DNA of 64,000 nt from the NCBI GenBank assembly GCA_964492065.1, contig CAZBHH010000001.1, positions 62,001 through 126,000 on the forward strand. The letters run 5' to 3'. Origin of the DNA: JADKAC01 sp964492065. Its GTDB lineage: Bacteria; Bacteroidota; Bacteroidia; Chitinophagales; BACL12. The translations under genes were made by a program, and so were the position numbers. The notes below the pieces were generated by a model that made no database searches, was not told the origin of the DNA, and worked only from the letters and a program-made list of their open reading frames with translations. Of this stretch, positions 43,415 to 53,352 are shown in pieces. The stretch's first letter is position 1; the number at the start of each line of letters is the position of its first letter.

Positions 43415-46400
43415 CTATTTATAATTATACAGATCCATTATATCCAGTCTCTCTGCATGCACGTGGTCGGCAGCGTCTTTATTTCTCACTTTCGTCATAT
43501 ATAATACCGATGGCAACCAATGGTTTTCTTCGATTACACCATAAGCCCGCTCGCTGGTATTGAGTTTATACACTTCTGTGGTTTCGTCAAACATATTTCC
43601 GAACACAATGGCGTCGGCAGGGCAAGCGCTTTGACACGCCGTGCGGATCTCGCCGTCACGCAATTGCCTGTTCTCCTTTTTCGCAGTGAGTTTTGACTCT
43701 TGTATGCGCTGCACGCAGAATGAGCATTTTTCTATCACTCCTCTCGATCTCACGGTAACATCGGGGTTCAATACCATCCGTGTCAGATCGTCCATGGTAT
43801 CCATTTCGACATTTGCTTTCGCATCGTTCATTGTTCCGAACGTATCGGCGCCGGTATAATCGTACCAGTTAAAACGCCTTACCTTATACGGGCAGTTGTT
43901 GGCGCAATACCTGGTGCCGATACAGCGGTTATACGCCATCTGGTTATAGCCTTCGCTGCTGTGGTTAGTGGCCCCAACCGGACAAACGTTTTCACAGGGT
44001 GCGTTTTCACAGTGCTGGCACATCATAGGCATGAATACCACTTCCGGATTCTCGGGATTTTCACCTGCGTAATACCTGTCAATGCGAATCCAATGCATTT
44101 CATGTGCACGGCGCACCTCATCTTTTCCGACTACGGGCACATTGTTTTCACTGGCGCAGGCGATAGTACAGGCGCCGCATCCGATACACGTATTCAGGTC
44201 TATATTCATCCCCCAGTTAAATCCATTTTTCCCAGCCTGGAAATCCGGGTAAAACGTATCGAGTTGCGCTAATACTTCAGCTCTGTCTGTATTTCCTGCA
44301 AGCGGGTTCTCCTTGAATTCCGCCAGCGTTGTCTCCTTTACAATTTTTCTTTTTCCTACGCCATCGTTCAGGTTAAAATGCGTTTGCGTCTGGGCAAATA
44401 CTTCATTATGTCCCGTCTTTGAAATGGAGGCTCCGTACAAATTGTAGTTAACAGTCTCACCCGAAGCGTCGGCAAAAACGGCAACCGCTTTACCTACGCC
44501 CTTTCCCACTTTTCCGACGACAGTTCTGCCGTAACCAATTGCCACAGAAGCCGAACCCTTTGCCTGGCCGGGTTGAATAGACACAGGCAATTCAACGGAA
44601 TTGTTACCAACGGTTAACACAACCATATCGCCGTGCATCAAATTATTTTCTTCTGCCCATTCGGGAGAAATGTTTATATAATTATCCCAGGTAATTTTTG
44701 TTATCGGGTCGGGCATTTCGTGTAACCACGGGTTGTTGGCATAGCGCCCGTCGCCCAATCCGACAGTTTCGTACAGTTGCACTTCCAACCCGGTGGCAGC
44801 GGATTTGGATATTCCCGCACTTGCCTTTGCCAGGTCTCCGACAAAAACTACCGGTGCTGCTGCCGGATCAACCGGCAGTTCGGGTTGGTATAATCCCGAT
44901 TGCAATGCTTTATTAAATGCCCTAATCTTATTCGTCTCGGCGGCAAAATGCGCAGTGTTCCAATAATCGACCATAAAATCGTGATAATTCATGGGATGCC
45001 CTGCCCACTTGAGCAGTGAATCCTGCATTTGCCTGGTATCGAATAAAGGCTGAATGGTTGGTTGAGCAAGTGAGTACACGCCGGCATGGGGTTCTGCATC
45101 ATTCCATGATTCGAGGTAATGGTGATCTGTAGCTATATGGGTACAAGCGTTTGCCGTCTCATCCAAATTGCCCGCAAAGCTGATGCTGATGGCAGCTTTA
45201 CCGAGCGCTTCCTGTAATTGGGCTCCCAGCGGTGAGTCGTACACCGGATTACAATTGTACAATATGGCTACACTACCCTGTCCGGCATTTAAATCGGAAA
45301 TAAAACTCTTCAGATCAGAGTCCAGCCCCTGGCGCAGTTTATTGACGTGATCAAAATGAATAACCGTACCGTAATTGCCCAGTGCATTATTAATTCCATT
45401 TACCAGGATTTGGGCATTGATATCATTTGAACCTGAAACGACCAACGAACTGCCCCGGTTGGCCTTCAGCATTTCCACTGCCTGGTTCAACTGGTTCATT
45501 TTCGTTTCATCGCCCACCGCAACACTGCTTCCACCGGTTATCGCATTGAATACATGTAAAATCGCCGCATCCAGTTCGGAGGGCTTCAACGCAATCCTGT
45601 AATCGGCATTTGCGCCGGTCAGGCTCATTTTAGATTCCACCTGGTAATGGCGGGACATTTCCCTTCTGTCTTTGCTGACTTTCCGGTTTACAACATATCC
45701 CTTTGTGTATTCTATCGGCGAAATCCATGTACCCAAAAAGTCGGCATCGAAACTCAATATCACCTTGGCTTTTGCAAAATCGTACCGGGGAATCGCCCGG
45801 ATGCCAAACGATTGTTCATTGGCGCTCAATATACCGGCGCTTGACATCGCATCGTAGGTATATACTTTGGTATTCGGATATTTTTCGGTGAATTTGGCGA
45901 AGACTTGTTTGGTAGAGGGGCTGATAACCGTAGCAGTTAAAATGCGCACAGGAGTGTCGGGCGCTGCATTCAATTTGCCGGTAATGTCGCCGTCGATTTC
46001 ATCCCAGGAAGTGGGGATGTGTTTCCCGGCGGAATCCTTTTTCATAGGCGACCGCAGGCGGCTCGTATCGTACAGGCTGAGAATACTGGCCTGTACTCGT
46101 GCGCTTGTACCTCCTTGTGTGACCTTTGAAGCTTTGTTGCCTTCAATTTTAATTGGCCGGCCCTCGCGGGTCTTTACCAAAATACTGCAGTAATCGCCGC
46201 CATTACTATAGCTGGAGGCATACCACGTCGCAATACCGGGTGTAATGTCTTCCGGTTTAAAGATATAAGGCGCCACCTTGTTTACGGGCATTTCGCAGCC
46301 CGCCGCCAGTGTGGCTGCCGTAAGGCTGAAACCCATTGCTTTGAGAAAATCCCGGCGTGAACCGCTTAAGGTTTTACTTTGATCGTAGAATTCTTCTTCC

Positions 46401-46492
46401 AGTTCTTTGCCGAACTCCCGTTGCCTGTTTTCAATAAATTCAGGTGTGGGGTTTAACTCTTCCAGGCCTTTCCAATATTTCTTTTCTGACAT
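43415..46492 (-). CDS. actB: alternative complex III iron-sulfur subunit ActB
   Basis: Large periplasmic-side subunit of 1025 residues, a fusion of a molybdopterin-oxidoreductase-like region (about 80-720) and a ferredoxin-like region (about 730-1000). Residues 44-70 are a twin-arginine signal (SRRDFLKAMGFS) ending in a Cys, and a pro-sequence precedes it. Cysteine groups for three [4Fe-4S] and one [3Fe-4S] cluster are CIGCGACTIACA, CQHCENAPCENVCP, CIGTRYCANNCP and CSFCVQR with CQSACPADA. The molybdopterin-like part is not expected to bind a cofactor in this family. It lies 43 bases after actA. Confidence 0.94.
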   Translation of the reverse strand: MSEKKYWKGLEELNPTPEFIENRQREFGKELEEEFYDQSKTLSGSRRDFLKAMGFSLTAATLAAGCEMPVNKVAPYIFKPEDITPGIATWYASSYSNGGDYCSILVKTREGRPIKIEGNKASKVTQGGTSARVQASILSLYDTSRLRSPMKKDSAGKHIPTSWDEIDGDITGKLNAAPDTPVRILTATVISPSTKQVFAKFTEKYPNTKVYTYDAMSSAGILSANEQSFGIRAIPRYDFAKAKVILSFDADFLGTWISPIEYTKGYVVNRKVSKDRREMSRHYQVESKMSLTGANADYRIALKPSELDAAILHVFNAITGGSSVAVGDETKMNQLNQAVEMLKANRGSSLVVSGSNDINAQILVNGINNALGNYGTVIHFDHVNKLRQGLDSDLKSFISDLNAGQGSVAILYNCNPVYDSPLGAQLQEALGKAAISISFAGNLDETANACTHIATDHHYLESWNDAEPHAGVYSLAQPTIQPLFDTRQMQDSLLKWAGHPMNYHDFMVDYWNTAHFAAETNKIRAFNKALQSGLYQPELPVDPAAAPVVFVGDLAKASAGISKSAATGLEVQLYETVGLGDGRYANNPWLHEMPDPITKITWDNYINISPEWAEENNLMHGDMVVLTVGNNSVELPVSIQPGQAKGSASVAIGYGRTVVGKVGKGVGKAVAVFADASGETVNYNLYGASISKTGHNEVFAQTQTHFNLNDGVGKRKIVKETTLAEFKENPLAGNTDRAEVLAQLDTFYPDFQAGKNGFNWGMNIDLNTCIGCGACTIACASENNVPVVGKDEVRRAHEMHWIRIDRYYAGENPENPEVVFMPMMCQHCENAPCENVCPVGATNHSSEGYNQMAYNRCIGTRYCANNCPYKVRRFNWYDYTGADTFGTMNDAKANVEMDTMDDLTRMVLNPDVTVRSRGVIEKCSFCVQRIQESKLTAKKENRQLRDGEIRTACQSACPADAIVFGNMFDETTEVYKLNTSERAYGVIEENHWLPSVLYMTKVRNKDAADHVHAERLDIMDLYNYK

Positions 46493-46535
46493 TGCGTTGT
46501 AACTTATTTGTATGCTTTCAGCAATATTGAATTAA

Positions 46536-47813
46536 TTAATAGTGGCATTTTTGACATTCCTCTGCGCCGATATCGACTGCATGAACCATATCAATTTCGC
46601 CGTTTTGCATTTTCTCCTGCAATTCCCGGTAATCGGCATAAAATGCATTTGAAAATTTTACTTCTGTCTGGCGATGGCAGTTTATACACCATCCCATACC
46701 CAGGTTTTCAGCTTGTTCCACCACTTTCATTTCCTGGATTTTACCGTGACAGGACTGGCACTCCAAACCGGCGACATTAACATGTTGCGAGTGGTTGAAA
46801 TACACGTGATCGGGAAGGTTGTGGATTTTTGTCCATCTAACCGGCTTCGGCTCCTTGCTGTAGGTCAGATTTTCGGGGTCAAAACCGGCATATTCGTAAA
46901 TTTTTTGAATCTCAGCGGTATATTCCGAAGGCGGGTAGCCCTCTGTGCCGGGCGACATCTCCTGGATGGTGTAATGGCAATTCATACACACATTGATGGA
47001 GGGGATAACTGCGGCTTTTCCCTTGACAGCGCCCGAGTGGCAGTATTTGCAATCGATCATATTGATACCCGCATGCACTTCGTGGCTGAATTTAATGGGC
47101 TGCTCGGGGGCGTAGCCCTGCTGCCTACCCATGGCGGTAGTGCTATCGTACATGGCGTAACACAGCCAGCAAAACACAAACAACCCGACAATGGCTAAGA
47201 AGGCTCTGAGGTTTTTACGCTTGTAAAACGGCACATGCTTAGGCTCTGCCTCACCATTGGCCTCGCGATTCAGTCGCTGCAATTGCGCAATGGTGCGTGA
47301 AAGGATAATGGAAATTACCAGGAGAACGGCTACCAATACTAAATACAGCAGTGAATTGTCTCTTTCGGGAGCCGCTGTTACCACTCCGGGAGGCGGGGCT
47401 TCTGCGGCTTTTTTCGCCTCGGCAATCCTCGCCGCTTCGGCATCGATGTACAGCAGGATGTCGTGAATATCTGCATCCTTCAGGTTGGGGAAAGCCTGCA
47501 TAGGGCTTTTATTGTACTCCTCGTAAAGCTTATTGGCATAGGCATCGCCGGTTGCGAGAAACGCCTGCGAGTTTTTAATCCATTCGTACAAGTGGGTGGA
47601 GTCCGGCCATCGGTCTCTAACCCCCTGTAATGCCGGCCCGGTCATCTTGCGATCAATCATGTGGCATTTGGCGCAATTAGCCTGGTATAATTGCTTGCCC
47701 TCCCCCTCTCCGGCCAGCGCATGGGTGGAGTTGAACAGCGAAAATGATACGGATAAAAGTGTTAATACTAACAGGCGATAAGTCGTAGAAACCTTACTGT
47801 TGTGCACAATCAA
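46536..47813 (-). CDS. actA: alternative complex III multiheme cytochrome ActA with extra N-terminal cytochrome c
   Basis: Membrane-anchored multiheme protein of about 425 residues. After a signal segment ending ALAGEG, a mono-heme cytochrome c domain has CAKCH with MTGPALQGV. A helix (about 150-170) and a second helix (about 205-225) follow, then a pentaheme domain with CKYCH, CMNCH, CQSCH, CINCH and a CQKCHY that ends the protein. That makes six heme sites, the fused 1+5 layout seen in many Bacteroidota. It is first of the 16-gene array. No ATG fits; the start is TTG at 47813 or GTG at 47807. Confidence 0.92.
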   Translation of the reverse strand: MIVHNSKVSTTYRLLVLTLLSVSFSLFNSTHALAGEGEGKQLYQANCAKCHMIDRKMTGPALQGVRDRWPDSTHLYEWIKNSQAFLATGDAYANKLYEEYNKSPMQAFPNLKDADIHDILLYIDAEAARIAEAKKAAEAPPPGVVTAAPERDNSLLYLVLVAVLLVISIILSRTIAQLQRLNREANGEAEPKHVPFYKRKNLRAFLAIVGLFVFCWLCYAMYDSTTAMGRQQGYAPEQPIKFSHEVHAGINMIDCKYCHSGAVKGKAAVIPSINVCMNCHYTIQEMSPGTEGYPPSEYTAEIQKIYEYAGFDPENLTYSKEPKPVRWTKIHNLPDHVYFNHSQHVNVAGLECQSCHGKIQEMKVVEQAENLGMGWCINCHRQTEVKFSNAFYADYRELQEKMQNGEIDMVHAVDIGAEECQKCHY

Positions 47814-47852
47814 TAGTTTAAATGGTTTAAGTACCTGAGTTTATAAGTGCTG

Positions 47853-47860
47853 CAAATGTA
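47853..47860 (-). promoter_or_regulatory. -7 promoter element (TACATTTG) of the respiratory array
   Basis: Exact TAnnTTTG match on the minus strand, about 40 bases before actA. A TTTG 24 bases further upstream could be the -33 element. This is the only good candidate for the head of the 16-gene array. Confidence 0.5.
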
Positions 47861-48036
47861 ATGTTTGGATTTTATAATCTTTAACAAAGTTTGACAATTT
47901 TACACCGAATTTCCACAAAGAATTCTTATATAACAGATTCGTAATTTAAGATTATATTTCGGGGCTAACAGGTGCCTTATGGATTAAAATGCCCTTAAAT
48001 TCAAGAGCTGGCACAATTTTTTTTATGGCAAAAACT

Positions 48037-49218
48037 ATGAAAATATTCTACACACTCGCCCTGGCCATATCCGGGATATTTATAATAAGCAGTTGCAAAT
48101 CAGCGGAAAAAGTAATGCGTGCCGGTGATAATGACAGCGCCATTGACATATGCGTCGCCAAACTGACACGCAATCCGCAAAAGGAGGAATACATCCTGGT
48201 TTTGGAGGAGGCTTTTAAACGGGCAACCACCGCCGACATGGCGTATATCAGAGCGCTCAACTTAGAGGGCAATCCCGACAGGTGGGAGGAAATTTACAAT
48301 GTGTACCAGGGAATCAGCCGCCGTCAGAATAAAATAAACCCGCTGTTACCGCTGTATATTGCGTCGGAGGGCAGGAACGCCGTTTTCGAAATGGTTGATG
48401 TTGTTGCCGAATTGATTAACGCAAAGAAGAATGCCATTAATTATTTACTTGCCTCGGCTAAAGAAAAAATTAACAGCGGCGATAAGTATGCCGCACGGGA
48501 GGCTTACGGCGAACTTGTCCGGATAAAGGATCTGAATCCGAATCACCCCGAAATAATGCCGCTTATAGAGCAGGCGCTCGCCTTGGGCTCCAACCGGGTC
48601 GGATTTATCGTAGAGAATAAATCCAACAGTGTTTTGAGCGAGGAAGTGGCGGCAGCTTTGTTCGCTGTGGAACCCGGCAGCGCCAATGGCGACTGGTATC
48701 AAATCAGCCCTTACAGCGAGAATGCCACGTACGATTACCTGGTAGTCCTGCGCATACTTCGGGTAGAATCGTTCCCGGAATTAGTGAATACCAATAATTA
48801 CGATGAGACAAAACAGGTAGAAGACGGCTGGTCGTATATCTATGACTCTGAGGGGAATAAGGTACTCGACAGCTTAGGCAATCCGCTCAAAGCCCCAACG
48901 TATAAATGGATCACAGCCCATGTGAGTGAAACGACCCAGGAAAAAATCGCAACCGTAGAATCGGAAATTCGCTACCTGGATGCGGATGGCAGGTTGTTAG
49001 CTTCGATTCCCGCCAAGGGAGACGGCGTGTTTCAAAATTACTATGCAATGGCCACCGGCTATTACGACGCCCTGACACCTGCATCCAGGGAAAAAATCGG
49101 CGGCAAACCAATCCCGTTCCCGACGGATAATGCACTCCTGCTCCAGTCAATAACAACCTTAGAGAAGGTAATCGCACAATTAATGCGGGACAACAATTAT
49201 AAATACCTGGATAGGTAA
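48037..49218 (+). CDS. uncharacterised lipoprotein, helical N-terminal half
   Basis: A protein of about 393 residues with a lipoprotein signal ending IISSC (Cys20). Residues about 25-190 are helical and repeat-like (SAIDICVAKLTRNPQKEEYILVLEEAF, DKYAAREAYGELVRIKDLNPNHPE), consistent with TPR-type packing. The C-terminal half (about 200-393) is mixed, with strands such as VGFIVENKSNSVLSEEVAAALF and an exposed Thr/Glu-rich sheet. I do not recognise a named family. An ATG at 48025 is an equally possible start. It is a single-gene unit, divergent from the respiratory array, with a strong terminator after it. Confidence 0.65.
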   Translation: MKIFYTLALAISGIFIISSCKSAEKVMRAGDNDSAIDICVAKLTRNPQKEEYILVLEEAFKRATTADMAYIRALNLEGNPDRWEEIYNVYQGISRRQNKINPLLPLYIASEGRNAVFEMVDVVAELINAKKNAINYLLASAKEKINSGDKYAAREAYGELVRIKDLNPNHPEIMPLIEQALALGSNRVGFIVENKSNSVLSEEVAAALFAVEPGSANGDWYQISPYSENATYDYLVVLRILRVESFPELVNTNNYDETKQVEDGWSYIYDSEGNKVLDSLGNPLKAPTYKWITAHVSETTQEKIATVESEIRYLDADGRLLASIPAKGDGVFQNYYAMATGYYDALTPASREKIGGKPIPFPTDNALLLQSITTLEKVIAQLMRDNNYKYLDR

Positions 49219-49225
49219 TACCGGC

Positions 49226-49259
49226 GGCTGCGTTGTGGTTATAACGCCTGCCATTTTTT
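49226..49259 (+). terminator. intrinsic terminator after the lipoprotein gene
   Basis: GGCTGCGTT pairs with AACGCCTGCC (one bulge) around an 8-base loop, followed by six T. It starts 7 bases after the lipoprotein stop. Confidence 0.7.
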
Positions 49260-49396
49260 GTCGCCAACTCCTCAAAATGTTACAGGCATTCGGCGCAAGC
49301 ATGCATAAAAAACATTGGAGCATAATCGTTTAAAAGGTAAATTGAATTAAAGTGCTCTACATGCATTATCTGCCAACTAAAGGGCCGTCCGGGCTC

Positions 49397-51487
49397 ATGA
49401 ACCTGTATGTCAAAGTGATGCTTTGCCTTGTATTAATTAAAGTGTCTCCGGTTTTAGGGCAGGAAATCAGTTTCAATTCAGAGGAAAAAATAACAACACA
49501 ACAAGGGGAGTTGGGCTGGAAATACGTGGATATGCTTTTGGATTCAGCAGAGTATTATAAAACAAGGGAGTCGTATGAAATCGCCCGCATCTACTACGAA
49601 AAGGCGCTTTTATTAAGTTCGCTCCAGTCAAACCGCGATCTTCAAATTGAAATAAGCCGCAAACAAGGCCAAATGGCATATGAGGCAGGCGAATACGCAA
49701 ACAGTATCCATTATTATCATTATGCCAGACAGATAGCCGAAAAAGTCAATAATCCCTCTGAGCTGGTCATCATCAATCTCGACCTGGGCAGCGTTTTCCT
49801 CGATGCGGGGAAACCCGACAGCAGCCAGTACTACCTGCTACAATCCCTGCGGTGGAATAACACCGTGCAGGATACCCTGAGCCTGATAAATACCTATCAT
49901 TTGTTGGGCGACATTCATTATGGCGTGGGCAATTACGATGATTCCCACAAATACTATCAAAAGGGGATAAATTTAATTAAGAAATATTCAAATTTAACGG
50001 ACAACCTGATAGCCGAATACAGCGCATTAACCGGGAACCAGGCCGGAATAGATGCGGAACTCGGGTTATTTGAAGAATCAAAACAATGCTATGCCAAATC
50101 CGATTCATTGGCCCGCCTGGTGAACGATAATCACACGATTGCATTTAATGCCTACGGACTCGGATACACGTATTATTACGAGGGAAAATATGCGCAAAGC
50201 ATTGCATTGTGCAAACAGGCGCTTCAGTATTTCATAGAGGATCAGGATATGTATTCCATTGAGGGAACTATGGAATGTATTGCCAGGAATTACTTAGGTA
50301 TCGGCCAATTGGATTCGGCGGAGTTTTATTTATTGTCCGTATTGAAGAGCATGGACAACTTCAATTACATCGATTTCAAACGGGACATTTATGAATTGCT
50401 GGCATCGTTGTATGAGAAAAAAGGCAATTATCAATTAGCCCTTCAATACCACCAATTATTTAAGCAATTCAGCGATTCGCTAAACGTACAGAACCAAAGT
50501 GTAAACCTGAACCTGATTGAAATTCAACAGCGCTATACACAGGCGGAAAAGGATAATCTGGCGCTGATGCGTGACCGGGCGAAGAATCAACTAATTATCG
50601 ATGCGCAGAAAAAGTCCAATCTGCTTATAACAGTAGCCTTAATTTTTGCAATTATCTGCGTATTTACACTCACCGTATTTTACCGGAACAAGCGCAATCA
50701 AAGCGCCATGTTGGAAAAGGAGGTGCAGCGGCGCACGCAGGAATTGTCCGAGTCCAATTTATCGCTGCTGGAAGCCAATGCGGAACTCGAGGAATTCGCC
50801 TATATTTCTTCACACGATTTGCGGGAGCCGATACGCAATATCGTGAGTTTCAGTACGCTGATTCAACGCAAAGGCGAGAAATTATCCCAGTCTGAATTAA
50901 ATGATTTCGTCGCACTGATTCAGTTTAACGGCAACCAGATGACACAGTTGGTAAATGATATTTATGAATTTACCAAAATTAAAAAGGTAAACATCGAGCT
51001 GAAATCCGTACCGCTGGTTACAATTGTCAATGAAGCGCTGCGCTCAATTCCACCTGAACTGAAAGCGAAACAGGCGGTTATTCATACAGACATTAAAGTG
51101 AACAATATACTCACCCATACGAATATGCTGGTGCTTGCGCTGCGCAATATCATTGAAAACGGGATAAAATACAACAAATCCGAAGTCCCGGAAATACAGA
51201 TCACCGCAACGGAAAGCGATAGGGAATTTACCATATCCGTTCGGGATAACGGCATTGGCATCAATCAGAAGTATCACAAAAAGATTTTCGATATGTTTAA
51301 GCGTCTGCACAACCGGGAAGAATATTCCGGCAGCGGCCTGGGCTTACCCATCACCCGGAAAATTCTCACACGGCTGAAGGGCACGATGGAGGTCGTTTCT
51401 GAAGAAGGTATGGGCAGTACTTTTACTCTGCACATACCGAAGAAGGCTCCCAAAATTGCATCCGATACGCTTAAAAAAGCTTCCTGA
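49397..51487 (+). CDS. TPR-containing sensor histidine kinase
   Basis: Membrane sensor kinase of about 696 residues. A signal peptide ends VLGQ. Periplasmic residues about 25-400 hold seven or more TPR units (for example AEYYKTRESYEIARIYYEKALLL). One helix (about 409-433) crosses the membrane, followed by a coiled coil. HisKA has H473 in SSHDLREP, and the ATPase domain shows the N box (NIIENGIKYN), G1 (DNGIGI) and G2 (GSGLGLPI). All catalytic residues are intact. The start at 49397 gives the best signal peptide; GTG 49352 and ATG 49361 are alternatives. No response regulator is adjacent. The NarL-type regulator at 56244 usually pairs with HisKA_3 kinases, so pairing is uncertain. Confidence 0.9.
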   Translation: MNLYVKVMLCLVLIKVSPVLGQEISFNSEEKITTQQGELGWKYVDMLLDSAEYYKTRESYEIARIYYEKALLLSSLQSNRDLQIEISRKQGQMAYEAGEYANSIHYYHYARQIAEKVNNPSELVIINLDLGSVFLDAGKPDSSQYYLLQSLRWNNTVQDTLSLINTYHLLGDIHYGVGNYDDSHKYYQKGINLIKKYSNLTDNLIAEYSALTGNQAGIDAELGLFEESKQCYAKSDSLARLVNDNHTIAFNAYGLGYTYYYEGKYAQSIALCKQALQYFIEDQDMYSIEGTMECIARNYLGIGQLDSAEFYLLSVLKSMDNFNYIDFKRDIYELLASLYEKKGNYQLALQYHQLFKQFSDSLNVQNQSVNLNLIEIQQRYTQAEKDNLALMRDRAKNQLIIDAQKKSNLLITVALIFAIICVFTLTVFYRNKRNQSAMLEKEVQRRTQELSESNLSLLEANAELEEFAYISSHDLREPIRNIVSFSTLIQRKGEKLSQSELNDFVALIQFNGNQMTQLVNDIYEFTKIKKVNIELKSVPLVTIVNEALRSIPPELKAKQAVIHTDIKVNNILTHTNMLVLALRNIIENGIKYNKSEVPEIQITATESDREFTISVRDNGIGINQKYHKKIFDMFKRLHNREEYSGSGLGLPITRKILTRLKGTMEVVSEEGMGSTFTLHIPKKAPKIASDTLKKAS

Positions 51488-51492
51488 TGAAA

Positions 51493-51521
51493 AAAGCCGC
51501 CTCAGGGCATGAGACGGCTTT
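51493..51521. terminator. bidirectional terminator between kinase and atpC
   Basis: AAAGCCGCCTC and GAGACGGCTTT form a stem with one mismatch and a 7-base loop, between convergent genes. On the minus strand it is followed by six T, so it is strongest for the atpDC message. Confidence 0.75.
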
Positions 51522-51541
51522 CTGTTTAGTGTTACTGTAAG

Positions 51542-51784
51542 TTATAAGGTTCCTTCAATCAGCACATTGACACGGTTATTCAGTACTTCCACAAAACCGC
51601 CGGTAACGTGGAATGTCTTCACTTCCTTATCGGTCTTTAAGACGATATTGCCCTGCTGAATAGATGCTATCATGGCAGCATGATTATCGAGCACCTGAAA
51701 TGAACCTGTCGTGCCCGGAAATTGTGCAGATATCGCCTCACCGGCAAACAGCTTTTTTTCAGGTGATAATATTTCAACCAGCAT
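51542..51784 (-). CDS. atpC: ATP synthase epsilon subunit, short form
   Basis: An 80-residue F1 subunit. The protein is just the N-terminal beta-sandwich (MLVEILSPEKKLFAGEAISAQFPGTTGSFQVLDNHAA onward). The C-terminal helical hairpin that inhibits ATP hydrolysis in many bacteria (giving about 130-140 residues) is absent, as in other Bacteroidota. It follows atpD by 6 bases. Loss of the hairpin means that if ATP hydrolysis is blocked in this organism, it is done some other way. Confidence 0.93.
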   Translation of the reverse strand: MLVEILSPEKKLFAGEAISAQFPGTTGSFQVLDNHAAMIASIQQGNIVLKTDKEVKTFHVTGGFVEVLNNRVNVLIEGTL

Positions 51785-51790
51785 AATCGG

Positions 51791-53296
51791 TTATTTTTTT
51801 GCTTCAGCCAATAATCTCTTACCCTTCTCGATGGCATCGTCGATGGTTCCCACGAGGTTAAATGCCGCTTCGGGATATTCATCTACTTCGCCATCCATAA
51901 TCATATTAAAACCGCGAATGGTTTCTTCAATTGGCACCAATACGCCTTTCAATCCGGTAAATTGCTCCGCCACATGGAAAGGCTGAGACAGGAACCGCTG
52001 TACACGGCGGGCACGATGCACCACCAGTTTATCTTCTTCACTCAGTTCTTCCATACCGAGGATGGCGATAATATCCTGTAATTCCTTATAGCGCTGTAAT
52101 ATTTGTTTAACTCTTTGAGCACATGTGTAATGATCAGCTCCAACAATATCCGCCGTTAAAATCCTGGAAGTTGAATCCAAAGGATCCACTGCCGGGTAAA
52201 TGCCCAGCTCGGCGATCTTACGGCTTAATACGGTGGTAGCATCCAGGTGGCTGAAGGTGGTTGCCGGCGCCGGGTCTGTAAGGTCGTCTGCCGGTACGTA
52301 CACCGCCTGCACCGAGGTAATGGAACCGCGTTTTGTAGAGGTGATTCGCTCCTGCATCAATCCCATCTCAGAGGCGAGTGTCGGCTGATAACCCACTGCC
52401 GAAGGCATGCGGCCTAAGAGGGCAGATACTTCGGATCCCGCCTGGGTAAAGCGGAAAATATTATCGATAAAGAACAGGATATCCCGGCCTTTGGCATCCT
52501 TGGCATCGCCATCGCGGAAATATTCGGCAATCGTCAAGCCGCTTAATGCCACCCGTGCACGGGCTCCGGGCGGCTCATTCATTTGGCCAAACACCAGGGT
52601 AGCCTGTGATTTCAATAACTCTTCCTTATCCACCTTGCTCAAGTCCCAGCTGCCGGCTTCCATACTGTGTTTAAACGCCTCGCCATAGCGGATTACATCG
52701 GACTCGATGAATTCACGCAATAGGTCATTGCCTTCACGGGTGCGTTCTCCCACTCCGGCAAACACGCTCATACCGGCATACGCCTTGGCAATATTGTTAA
52801 TCAATTCCTGGATCAATACGGTTTTACCTACACCGGCGCCACCGAACAAACCGATCTTACCGCCCTTTGCATAGGGTTCTATCAGGTCAATTACCTTAAT
52901 CCCGGTAAATAAGACCTCGCTCTCAGTGGAAAGATCCTCATACAAGGGAGGTTTGCGATGGATGGGCGCCGTAGAATCCACCTTGAATGTGCCGATACCG
53001 TCAATCGGCTCGCCCACCACATTGAATAAACGGCCGCGGATTGCTTCACCCGTCGGCATACTGATGTTCACACCCAAATCCCGCACTTCCATACCACGCA
53101 CCAATCCGTCGGTAGAGTCCATGGCAATCGCCCTGACGCTGTCTTCACCGAGGTGCTGTTGCACTTCCAAAATGAGTTTTTCACCCGACTCACGAGTGAT
53201 TTCCAAAGCATTTAATATTTCGGGGAGGTTCCCTTCTTCGAAGCTTACATCGAGAACGGCGCCGATAATCTGTTTTATTTTACCTTTTCCGGGCAT
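51791..53296 (-). CDS. atpD: ATP synthase beta subunit
   Basis: Catalytic F1 subunit of about 501 residues. Walker A is GGAGVGKTVLIQELINN, the Walker B region is DILFFIDNIFRFTQAGSEVS, and GERTREGNDL with SALLGRMPSAVGYQPTL are family signatures. The start at 53296 (MPGKGKIKQI) is chosen; a longer frame begins with the TTG of the promoter element and is rejected. atpD and atpC stand apart from the other ATP synthase genes, which is normal in Bacteroidota. A complete TTTG-N20-TATCTTTG promoter lies upstream, and a strong terminator closes the pair. Confidence 0.97.
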   Translation of the reverse strand: MPGKGKIKQIIGAVLDVSFEEGNLPEILNALEITRESGEKLILEVQQHLGEDSVRAIAMDSTDGLVRGMEVRDLGVNISMPTGEAIRGRLFNVVGEPIDGIGTFKVDSTAPIHRKPPLYEDLSTESEVLFTGIKVIDLIEPYAKGGKIGLFGGAGVGKTVLIQELINNIAKAYAGMSVFAGVGERTREGNDLLREFIESDVIRYGEAFKHSMEAGSWDLSKVDKEELLKSQATLVFGQMNEPPGARARVALSGLTIAEYFRDGDAKDAKGRDILFFIDNIFRFTQAGSEVSALLGRMPSAVGYQPTLASEMGLMQERITSTKRGSITSVQAVYVPADDLTDPAPATTFSHLDATTVLSRKIAELGIYPAVDPLDSTSRILTADIVGADHYTCAQRVKQILQRYKELQDIIAILGMEELSEEDKLVVHRARRVQRFLSQPFHVAEQFTGLKGVLVPIEETIRGFNMIMDGEVDEYPEAAFNLVGTIDDAIEKGKRLLAEAKK

Positions 53297-53320
53297 GTAA
53301 TCTGATTTTAAAATTCGCCG

Positions 53321-53352
53321 CAAAGATAGAATGAAGACCCTACATATTCAAA
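53321..53352 (-). promoter_or_regulatory. atpDC promoter (TTTG-N20-TATCTTTG)
   Basis: On the minus strand a TTTG (53349-53352) and TATCTTTG (53321-53328) are separated by 20 bases, matching the Bacteroidota -33/-7 consensus well. The -7 element ends 24 bases before the atpD ATG. This is the best promoter in the window. Confidence 0.75.

Noticed and set aside
31398..47813. Several long plus-strand frames opposite the act and oxidase genes.
   Set aside because: All lie antisense to well-supported genes, are rich in His, Cys and Arg from reversed codons, and match no family.
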